A DNA stretch of 15,575 bases from an uncultured Clostridium sp. (GTDB lineage: Bacteria > Bacillota > Clostridia > TANB77 > CAG-508): positions 1 to 15,575 of the forward strand of contig USFC01000036.1 of assembly GCA_900553865.1 (NCBI GenBank), in the 5' to 3' direction. Positions 1 through 5,050 of this stretch are shown here, in pieces. The translations under genes and the position numbers were made by a program. Every line of letters begins with the position of its first letter. The first letter of the stretch is position 1. Under the pieces are notes generated by a model. That model searched no databases, was not told the DNA's origin, and worked only from the letters and a program-made list of their open reading frames with translations.

Positions 1-39
1 ATGTGCTGCCACACTCTGTATTTTAGCAACTCTTTTGCC

Positions 40-68
40 ATTATATTCATCCCCCTGCAAGGTGTCAA
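40..68 (-). promoter_or_regulatory. Perfect consensus sigma-A promoter firing off the left edge
   Basis: On the minus strand TTGACA (68-63) and TATAAT (45-40) both match the sigma-A consensus in all six positions and are exactly 17 bp apart. Transcription would start near base 33 and leave the window, so the gene or RNA it drives is unseen. The flank further upstream (about 110-250) is very AT-rich, as an UP element would be. Perfect promoters often serve stable RNA genes, but nothing here proves that. Confidence 0.7.
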
Positions 69-321
69 GAAAATCCCCTCTGTAAAAATCCTGTCAAATC
101 CTCATTGAATTTAAAAACTTTTTGTAAAAAATTGTGCACTATTTCTTTTTATCGCTTAATTTTTATATTTTTTCTGTTTATTTTGTCCTAAATTTTTAAC
201 CATTTCAAGGATTTTATATTTTCACTATTTTTTATTTATTATAAGGTTAGATTTTATCATATTTCACAATATTTTATGTGATTTTACTTTTGTTATTCTT
301 ACCCATTCTTTTCACCCACAT
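69..321. other. AT-rich intergenic stretch
   Basis: About 250 bases of T-rich sequence lie between the left-edge promoter and the terminator of the radical SAM operon. I see no convincing open reading frame with an SD site, no RNA gene and no repeat. A second TTGACA on the minus strand at about 98-93 has no good -10 partner. Confidence 0.5.
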
Positions 322-356
322 AAAAAATCCCAGGCACTTTCTGCCTGGGATTTTTT
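322..356 (-). terminator. Rho-independent terminator of the radical SAM operon
   Basis: A 9-bp perfect stem (328-336 with 342-350) with a 5-nt loop is flanked by A6 on the left and T6 on the right. Read on the minus strand it is a GC-rich hairpin followed by a U tract, right at the stop codon (TAA at 357-355) of the gene. The A/T flanks make it potentially bidirectional. Confidence 0.88.
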
Positions 357-960
357 ATTCTTCTGTATATTCTCTGACTCTCAGAGGAATTCCAACTTGT
401 TCTGCAAGCGCTTTTGACCGAGCAATTGCCTCTTTTCCAATTACATCCACCACGGTAAAACGGGTCTCTACTCCCTGTTCTTTACAGTCTTTGGCAAACT
501 GGAGCATCGCATCAAAAGACTCTATGCCAAATTTAGGACGGGTCACTTTATAGTATTCCTGTGCATCGGGGGCATTCAAACTAATAGAAACCACATCCAC
601 ATGACCTTTCAATAAAGGAGCAACCCTCTTGTGATAAATCAGATCACCCAATCCGTTGGTATTCACCCGAATGGAGATTTTTCTAATTCCATGGATATAA
701 TCCGCCACTTCAATCAAACGATCTAAGGCACAGATTGGTTCTCCATATCCACAGAAAACAACCTCATCAAAGTCATCCAAACAGTAATTCTCCAGTGCCT
801 GTTTTACTTCTTCAACACTCGGTTCGTGCTCCAGCCATAAGTCCTCTGCCGAACCCACCGACCTGGTCTGAGAACGCACACAAAATGTGCAGGCACAAGG
901 ACAACGGTTTGTCAGATTAACATAGAGCTGACCATGATAGGTATATAAAATATCCGACAT
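355..960 (-). CDS. Radical SAM protein, TatD-associated type
   Basis: A 201-residue radical SAM enzyme. The 4Fe-4S motif CX3CX2C is seen as C20, C24 and C27, in the context NLTNRCPCACTFC, followed by a GYGEP SAM-binding segment and IRVNTNG. Length and sequence resemble the short family found next to TatD-type nucleases (TIGR04038 type, from memory); the substrate is unknown. It is the last gene of a three-gene minus-strand operon. A frame extension to a GTG at 990 would overlap the upstream stop, but ATG 960 is preferred because the family pattern begins at MSDILYTYHGQLYVNLT and a purine-rich AGGAAAGAAGAAAG tract precedes it. The G+C content is clearly higher than in genes right of 3050. Function beyond radical SAM chemistry is not known. 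Confidence 0.85.
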   Translation of the reverse strand: MSDILYTYHGQLYVNLTNRCPCACTFCVRSQTRSVGSAEDLWLEHEPSVEEVKQALENYCLDDFDEVVFCGYGEPICALDRLIEVADYIHGIRKISIRVNTNGLGDLIYHKRVAPLLKGHVDVVSISLNAPDAQEYYKVTRPKFGIESFDAMLQFAKDCKEQGVETRFTVVDVIGKEAIARSKALAEQVGIPLRVREYTEE

Positions 961-989
961 ATTTCTTTCTTCTTTCCTATTATATAGCA

Positions 990-1511
990 CTAGATTTCTT
1001 TCAATCTTTTTTTGAGCGATACCTTATCAATTGCCACTGCCATAATCAAAAAGATAATTCCGCTTCCAATCGCCTGCACAATATTTCCCCAGATGCCCAA
1101 CAGAGAAGCAACCCAATTTCCGGTTAAAATCACCTGTGCCAGATAATACCCAACAATCGACACTACTCCAGCAAGTATAACTGCAACAATATTTCTTTTG
1201 TTAAACAGCTTATCTTCCTTGCTCGTAAACCAGATTACGGTGAGCGGCTTAATAATCATGGTTGGAATTGCCCATATCGCTGACCCGGACATAATGTCTG
1301 CCAGACCACCGCCGATTGCGGCTGCTGCACAGGCATACGGCATTGGCAAAAAGCATCCTGCCAGATAAATAAAGGCATCTCCAAAATGAATATATCCCCC
1401 GTTCGAACCTACTGGAATGTGAAACAGGTATAAGATCATCAGCATAATAACGGCTGCGAACATTGCGCTTAAGGTCAGGTTTTTCATCTTCTCATGTGAC
1501 TGTTCTCTCAT
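990..1511 (-). CDS. ECF transporter S-component-like membrane protein
   Basis: A 173-residue protein with about five hydrophobic segments (roughly 11-31, 48-75, 80-95, 105-128 and 133-160). It carries the YIHFGDAFIYLAG and GGLADIMSG motifs typical of small substrate-binding S components of energy-coupling factor vitamin transporters; TIGR04002-type members look like this and sit beside the same radical SAM family. ATG 1511 has a GGGGGA SD about 7 nt upstream. It starts 14 nt after the kinase stop, and its TAG overlaps the upstream flank of the radical SAM gene, so the three are co-transcribed. No EcfA or EcfT genes are present, so it would have to use a shared energising module. The adjacent pyridoxamine kinase makes a vitamin-B6-like substrate an inference only. 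Confidence 0.78.
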   Translation of the reverse strand: MREQSHEKMKNLTLSAMFAAVIMLMILYLFHIPVGSNGGYIHFGDAFIYLAGCFLPMPYACAAAAIGGGLADIMSGSAIWAIPTMIIKPLTVIWFTSKEDKLFNKRNIVAVILAGVVSIVGYYLAQVILTGNWVASLLGIWGNIVQAIGSGIIFLIMAVAIDKVSLKKRLKEI

Positions 1512-1525
1512 TGCTCATTCCCCCA

Positions 1526-2359
1526 TCAATCAAATAATAACGAAAGATGATGTTCAAAAGCGACACCTTCGTTTGGATCTGTTTTGTCTTCTACCGCTTC
1601 CTCAATCGATGCCTGCAAAAATGCTGCTGCTTTTTTCAATGCTTTTTGCGGACTTTCTCCTTTTATCATACATCCACAAATCACCGAAGTCAGAATATCC
1701 CCTGTACCGGAATAACCCTCTCCGATCTTCCGTGTGCTTACTTCAAAAAAGCTGTCTTCCTTTGCAGAATATCCGATGTTCCAGATTTTTTCTCTCTGGC
1801 TCACTCCGGTAATAATGACGGTTTCGGGACCTAACCGAGAAAGCTGCTTTGCATATCTTCTGACTTGCTCCAAATCCTGGCTCTCCGCCTTAAGCTCTGC
1901 CTTCTTTCCAAGCAGGAACAAAACCTCTGTGAGATTCGGCGTAATCACATCCGCTTTCCCACACAGTTTTTTCATTGCCTGACACATCTCGTCGCCAAAT
2001 CCCCGGTAATATACCCCTTCATCGCCAAGCACCGGGTCAACAAAAATCTTGGTCTGCGGATTTGCAAACTCCTGCATAAACTGTTCAACCCATTCTACCT
2101 GGCTGACTCCGCTGAGATATCCTGTGTAGATTCCATCAAAAGAAACCTTTCTCTTTTTCCATTCTGCCGCGATCATCGGCATATCCATCGACAGGTCAAT
2201 CCCTGTGTAACTTTCAAAAGCGGTTTGATTGCTCAAAACTGCGGTAGGCATTGGAACCGCCTGCACTCCGCATACCGATAAAATTGGTATTGCCGCCGTC
2301 AGCGAACATTTTCCTAAACCGGAAAGATCATTGATCGCTGCTACCTTTGGCACTGCCAT
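1526..2359 (-). CDS. Pyridoxamine/pyridoxal kinase-like enzyme
   Basis: A 277-residue ribokinase-fold vitamin kinase of the pyridoxamine-kinase (PdxK/PdxY) group, which phosphorylates B6 vitamers to supply pyridoxal 5'-phosphate in the cytoplasm. Visible hallmarks are the N-terminal AAINDLSGLGKCSLTAAIPIL-like substrate strand, FDGIYTGYLS, FVDPVLGDEG, ADVITPNLTE and the catalytic GTGD loop at about 218-221. Three in-frame starts exist (TTG 2374, ATG 2365, ATG 2359). ATG 2359 is chosen because GGGAGGA lies 6 nt upstream, while ATG 2365 abuts the SD. It is the first gene of the operon. No clear sigma-A promoter is seen upstream. A related hydroxymethylpyrimidine kinase role is possible but less likely. 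Confidence 0.85.
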   Translation of the reverse strand: MAVPKVAAINDLSGLGKCSLTAAIPILSVCGVQAVPMPTAVLSNQTAFESYTGIDLSMDMPMIAAEWKKRKVSFDGIYTGYLSGVSQVEWVEQFMQEFANPQTKIFVDPVLGDEGVYYRGFGDEMCQAMKKLCGKADVITPNLTEVLFLLGKKAELKAESQDLEQVRRYAKQLSRLGPETVIITGVSQREKIWNIGYSAKEDSFFEVSTRKIGEGYSGTGDILTSVICGCMIKGESPQKALKKAAAFLQASIEEAVEDKTDPNEGVAFEHHLSLLFD

Positions 2360-2645
2360 TTTCATTCCTCCCAAATCTCAAACTTTTCCGTTTTTTATTT
2401 TAACCCTTTCTTTTCGGAAAAGAAACTTTTTTCTAATATCTACTATCCTGTTTAAAACTATTCTATATTACCTATTTTAAAAGAATTATGCAGGATATAT
2501 ATATTAATATTATACAGCTTCATTTCCTTCTATTTATTTTTGTAAAATTAATTGATTGATGTATTGTATAATTTTTTTATTTTTATCATCTAAGTTATTG
2601 CCTATTTTGCTGAATCCCAAAAATCTACATCTTTTCATATAACAG
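2360..2645. other. AT-rich gap upstream of the kinase operon
   Basis: Nearly 290 bases without a supportable gene. The stretch holds the SD of the kinase gene, a 19-bp near-palindrome at 2407-2425 (9-bp arms, one central base) and otherwise T-rich sequence. No TTGNNN/TANNNT pair with 16-18 bp spacing was found reading towards the kinase, so its promoter remains unlocated. Confidence 0.4.
2407..2425. promoter_or_regulatory. 19-bp inverted repeat, possible operator
   Basis: TTTCTTTTC-G-GAAAAGAAA is a perfect 9-bp inverted repeat around one base, about 50 bp upstream of the kinase start. Its size and place suit a repressor site. It is also low-complexity sequence and could arise by chance. Confidence 0.22.
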
Positions 2646-2676
2646 AAAAAGAGCGGACAATCTGACCGCTCTTTTT
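2646..2676 (-). terminator. Rho-independent terminator of the DUF4097 gene
   Basis: GAGCGG (2651-2656) pairs with CCGCTC (2666-2671), extended by A5/T5 flanks, with a 9-nt loop. It lies 20 bases beyond the stop codon of the minus-strand DUF4097 ORF. On the minus strand it gives a GC stem followed by a U tract. Confidence 0.82.
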
Positions 2677-2695
2677 TCTTCTCGTCGTCCCCTAA

Positions 2696-3196
2696 TTATC
2701 GGATTTCAATATCCCCTGAGATTGTCGAGAAATAGCCTACAATATGTCGAGTTGGATCTGGTGTACCATCATAATGGATTCTGCCGTAAACGTCACAATC
2801 GCCCGAAACGCTCTTGGTTTTAGCAATAAGTTCTCTTCCTCTGCGGTCCAAAGTCATATCAATATCACCGCTGATGCTCTGTACCGACAGTTTTTCTGCA
2901 AAGAAAGTTCCCTCAATATCACCGCTGGTGGTAGCTGCATTCAGGTCTGCTATCTCACTGTTGCGCAGTTCCACCTCTCCACTGGTTGTTTTAATCTTTA
3001 ATCTGCTTGCCTTGCTGCCCATAAAGTCAACGTCACCGCTGATTGTTGTGATCTGTGCTTCTTCTACATTTCCTTCTGCTATAGCTTGCTCGAATTTTTT
3101 AACAGCTGTTTTGTAAGCTGATTTAACCATATTATTTTGCATTGTTTTCTTTTCGATAACTTTAGTTCTTTTTATAGCTGATTTAATATTTGGCAT
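2696..3196 (-). CDS. Fusion ORF: S20 N-terminus joined to DUF4097 C-terminus
   Basis: This 166-codon frame joins two unrelated proteins. Residues 1-49 (3196 to about 3050) are a typical start of ribosomal protein S20, rpsT ([32 protein letters not shown]), AT-rich, behind a strong GGAGGTG SD and a good promoter. S20 is normally about 85-90 residues, so its C-terminal helices are missing. From about residue 50 the frame becomes a repeat protein with recurring TISGDV, TTSGEV, TTSGDI, SISGDI, SVSGDC and TISGDI steps every 20-30 residues, the short beta-helix of DUF4097-type, putatively cell-envelope proteins, ending at its own stop and terminator. Base composition shifts at the same place. A contig chimera is the simplest reading; a native fusion is improbable because S20 would be truncated. 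Confidence is for the ORF and its two parts, not for a functional protein. Confidence 0.75.
   Translation of the reverse strand: MPNIKSAIKRTKVIEKKTMQNNMVKSAYKTAVKKFEQAIAEGNVEEAQITTISGDVDFMGSKASRLKIKTTSGEVELRNSEIADLNAATTSGDIEGTFFAEKLSVQSISGDIDMTLDRRGRELIAKTKSVSGDCDVYGRIHYDGTPDPTRHIVGYFSTISGDIEIR
3045..3065. other. Probable chimeric junction in S20/DUF4097 ORF
   Basis: Within about 20 bases the coding frame changes from S20 (codons for EGNVEEA) to DUF4097 repeats (ITTISGDV), and sequence left of it is clearly richer in G+C than everything to the right. The exact base cannot be fixed because codons for A-Q-I are compatible with either side. Confidence 0.7.
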
Positions 3197-3239
3197 AATT
3201 GCACCTCCTTTAAGTTACTTTTCATATATAGCATATAAA

Positions 3240-3268
3240 ATTTTACCATAAAAATGTGCTTTTGGCAA
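3240..3268 (-). promoter_or_regulatory. rpsT sigma-A promoter
   Basis: On the minus strand TTGCCA (3268-3263) and TAAAAT (3245-3240) are separated by 17 bp, about 45 bp upstream of the S20 start. It is divergent from the hpf promoter. Confidence 0.6.
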
Positions 3269-3346
3269 GTATTATATAGCAAAAGTTTATAAAAAATGAT
3301 AAAAAATAATAAAGAAAAGAAAAATATGAAAAATTTGTAAAAATAT

Positions 3347-3375
3347 TTGAAAAAATAGACAAAACAAGGTATAAT
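3347..3375 (+). promoter_or_regulatory. hpf sigma-A promoter
   Basis: TTGAAA (3347-3352), 17 bp spacer, perfect TATAAT (3370-3375), about 50 bp upstream of the hpf start codon. The intergenic strip of 230 bases carries only this promoter and the divergent rpsT promoter in A-rich sequence. Confidence 0.75.
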
Positions 3376-3426
3376 AAACATATACAAAAAGAAAACAAAA
3401 GAACAATTTTGAAAGGAGCGATTTTT

Positions 3427-3963
3427 ATGAACATAAAAATTACAGGAAAAGATTTAAAAGCGACAGAATCTATTAAAGATTATATCGAGAAAAAAATGGA
3501 AAGATTAGTTAAGTATTTTGGAGAAGAATTTGAAGTACTAGCTACAATTAAAACAGAAGGAAATGAGCAAGTTGCAGAATTGGGTGTAAAATCAGAAGCA
3601 GAAAATTTTAGAGCGGTAACAGCACATCGTGACTTATATGCATCTATAGATAAAGATATAGATATATTAGAAGGTCAAATTCGTAAAATGAAAACTAAAA
3701 AAGATAAACAAAATATGACAGAATCAATTAGAATGAAAGAAGCAGTAATGAATAGTGAGGCTACTCATGAAATAGAAGATGAAATAATAAAAACTATTTA
3801 TTATAATATAAAACCAATGGCAACAGAAGATGCAAAACTTGAATTGCAAGGAAAACCAAAAAATAATTTCTTAGTATTTATAAACATAGATACAGGAAAA
3901 GTAAATGTAATTTATCGTTTAAAAGATAGCAAAAACTTTGGATTAGTAGAGCCAGAAGCTTAA
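3427..3963 (+). CDS. hpf: Long-form ribosome hibernation promoting factor
   Basis: A 178-residue cytoplasmic protein that binds the small subunit and dimerises ribosomes into inactive 100S particles when growth slows. The N-terminal S30AE fold (about 1-100) begins MNIKITGKDLKATESIKDYIEKKM and includes the VTAHRDLYASIDKDIDILEGQIRKMK helix region. After a linker, the C-terminal dimerisation domain (about 118-178) contains IIKTIYYNIKPM, FLVFINIDTGKVNVIYRLKD and FGLVEPE. A TTG at 3409 would add six residues, but AAAGGAG (3412-3418) lies between the two and sits 8 nt ahead of ATG 3427, which is the better start. It has its own promoter and terminator, so it is monocistronic. Divergent placement from rpsT is on the AT-rich side of the junction and therefore trustworthy. 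Confidence 0.95.
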   Translation: MNIKITGKDLKATESIKDYIEKKMERLVKYFGEEFEVLATIKTEGNEQVAELGVKSEAENFRAVTAHRDLYASIDKDIDILEGQIRKMKTKKDKQNMTESIRMKEAVMNSEATHEIEDEIIKTIYYNIKPMATEDAKLELQGKPKNNFLVFINIDTGKVNVIYRLKDSKNFGLVEPEA

Positions 3964-3972
3964 AGTAAAAAT

Positions 3973-4012
3973 AAAAAAATTGGAATAGGTAAAAACTTAT
4001 TCCAATTTTTTT
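3973..4012. terminator. Bidirectional terminator between hpf and SASP gene
   Basis: A 15-bp perfect stem (3973-3987 with 3998-4012), extendable by three pairs including one G-U to a tetraloop, has A7 on the left and T7 on the right. It lies 10 bp after the hpf stop and 18 bp beyond the stop of the convergent SASP gene, serving both. Confidence 0.88.
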
Positions 4013-4029
4013 GAGAGAAAGAAAGAAAA

Positions 4030-4224
4030 CTATTTCATTTGTTCTTCAGCTTGCTTAATTAATTTTTTAACCATGTTTCCGCCGATTCTACCAGCATCTC
4101 TTGAAGATATATTTCCGTTATATCCATCTTTTAAATTAACTCCAACTTCTGAAGCAACTTCATGTTTAAATCTGTTTAAAGCTTCTTTAGCTTCTGGAAC
4201 TACTTTTGCATTTGAATTTGTCAT
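4030..4224 (-). CDS. Alpha/beta-type small acid-soluble spore protein (copy 1)
   Basis: A 64-residue DNA-binding spore protein that coats and protects DNA in the forespore and is degraded at germination. Visible are VVPEAKEALNRFKHEVASEVGVNL, containing the region cut by the germination protease GPR (EVASEVGV), and the conserved DAGRIGGNMVKKLI DNA-binding block. Start ATG 4224 is preferred over an in-frame ATG at 4269, because GGAGGTG lies 6 nt upstream and family members begin at this point. A sigma-G-like promoter precedes it. It is a close duplicate of the gene at 4428-4628 but has a separate promoter and terminator. The linker DGYNGNISSR matches the clostridial rather than the Bacillus version. 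Confidence 0.95.
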   Translation of the reverse strand: MTNSNAKVVPEAKEALNRFKHEVASEVGVNLKDGYNGNISSRDAGRIGGNMVKKLIKQAEEQMK

Positions 4225-4257
4225 TTTTTCACCTCCTGAAATTTTGAATTTCACTAT

Positions 4258-4287
4258 TATAATGTACAAAATTAGTAAAAATAAACT
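4258..4287 (-). promoter_or_regulatory. Sigma-G-like promoter of SASP copy 1
   Basis: On the minus strand GTTTA within AGTTTA (4287-4282) and CATTATA (4264-4258) are 17 bp apart. CATTATA is one base from CATAATA of the forespore factor sigma-G, and GTTTA is one base from the GNATR type -35. The block CCAGTTTATTTTTA (4289-4276) recurs exactly in front of copy 2. Confidence 0.65.
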
Positions 4288-4326
4288 GGAAAAATTATCA
4301 AATTTTTTATATATTTTTTATAAAAC

Positions 4327-4359
4327 GTTAAAGACAGGAATTTGTTTCCTGTCTTTAAC
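4327..4359 (-). terminator. Hairpin terminator downstream of SASP copy 2
   Basis: A 14-bp perfect stem (4327-4340 with 4346-4359) with a 5-nt TTTGT loop lies about 70 bp beyond the stop of SASP copy 2. On the minus strand it is followed by the U-containing GTTTTAT. It separates the two SASP units. The U tract is imperfect, hence moderate confidence. Confidence 0.65.
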
Positions 4360-4427
4360 ATTATGTATAAAGGCAAAAAATAAACTCCTGTACTTTAATT
4401 AAAAATTAATAAAATTCATAAAATAAA

Positions 4428-4628
4428 CTATTTGTTAGCCATTTGTCTTTCAGCTGTTTCTATTAATTTTTTAACCATGTTTCCACCGATTCTACCAGCA
4501 TCTCTTGAAGATAAATCACCATTGTATCCTTGTTTTAAGTTTACACCAACTTCTGAAGCAACTTCGTATTTAAACTTATCTAATGCTTCTCTAGCTTCTG
4601 GAACAACTTTGTAATTTGAATTTGTCAT
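4428..4628 (-). CDS. Alpha/beta-type small acid-soluble spore protein (copy 2)
   Basis: A 66-residue paralogue of the gene at 4030-4224, with the same order of parts: VVPEAREALDKFKYEVASEVGVNL with the GPR cleavage region, then GYNGDLSSRDAGRIGGNMVKKLI. It differs from copy 1 by conservative changes and an NK extension at the C-terminus. Start ATG 4628 has GGAGGTG 7 nt upstream; the in-frame GTG at 4637 lies inside the SD and is rejected. It has its own sigma-G-like promoter, and the hairpin after it suggests separate transcription from copy 1. Confidence 0.95.
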   Translation of the reverse strand: MTNSNYKVVPEAREALDKFKYEVASEVGVNLKQGYNGDLSSRDAGRIGGNMVKKLIETAERQMANK

Positions 4629-4690
4629 TTTTTTCACCTCCTAAGATAAAAAATATTTTTTGAAAAACTAATCTTGTGTTTTTCATTATA

Positions 4691-4720
4691 TAGAATGTTC
4701 AAAAAGGATAAAAATAAACT
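4691..4720 (-). promoter_or_regulatory. Sigma-G-like promoter of SASP copy 2
   Basis: On the minus strand AGTTTA (4720-4715) and CATTCTA (4697-4691) are 17 bp apart, the same spacing as in copy 1. CATTCTA differs by one base from the CATACTA of sigma-G promoters. The conserved 14-base block spans 4722-4709. Confidence 0.7.
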
Positions 4721-4885
4721 GGTAAAATATGAAAAAAGTGTTGAAAAATAGGAAAAAATAAGCAATGCAAAAAAAAGAAAGAAGTAGCTTAAAATACAGT
4801 AAAAAAAGAATAAAAAAATAAATAAAGTGAAAAATATTTATAATATTAATAAAATTTAATAAATATAATAAGAAAGAAGGTTTTT

Positions 4886-5050
4886 ATGAAAACAGAACAT
4901 ATAAAAGGCTTTGAAGAAAATGAAGATACCACAAAATATGGAGAATTTGTTACTTCATATTTTGCATGGCTTACTTTAGAAAAGCAAAAAGAAAATGCAA
5001 AAAAAATGGATGATATGACTAAAAAGAAAGGTGATGAACATGGTTTATAA
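4886..5050 (+). CDS. Unrecognised 54-residue ORF upstream of clpC
   Basis: A short frame [14 protein letters not shown]...KKKGDEHGL with a usable SD (GAAAGAAGG, about 5 nt before ATG 4886). Its stop overlaps the clpC start region by 11 bases, so translation of the two may be coupled. The product is highly charged: an acidic N-terminus, a short aromatic centre ([15 protein letters not shown]) and a lysine-rich tail likely to be helical. I recognise no family. In many Firmicutes clpC is preceded by ctsR-mcsA-mcsB; this ORF resembles none of them. The 248 bases upstream are A-rich, hold two TATAAT strings (4839-4844, 4864-4869) without a good -35, and no CtsR- or CIRCE-like operator. Confidence 0.6.
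   Translation: MKTEHIKGFEENEDTTKYGEFVTSYFAWLTLEKQKENAKKMDDMTKKKGDEHGL

Noticed and set aside
1..41. Partial minus-strand gene starting MAKELLKYRVWQH
   Set aside because: The presumed ATG overlaps the -10 of a perfect promoter and transcription would start downstream of it; only 13 codons are visible.
278..553. 91-codon plus-strand frame
   Set aside because: It crosses a terminator and is antisense to the radical SAM gene, without an SD or recognisable product.
3172..3434. Two minus-strand frames rich in F, Y and L in the rpsT-hpf intergenic region
   Set aside because: They are translations of A/T-rich DNA containing two good promoters; no SD and no family.
4638..4885. CtsR box or CIRCE operator upstream of clpC
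   Set aside because: No GGTCAAA tandem and no TTAGCACTC/GAGTGCTAA pair was found.
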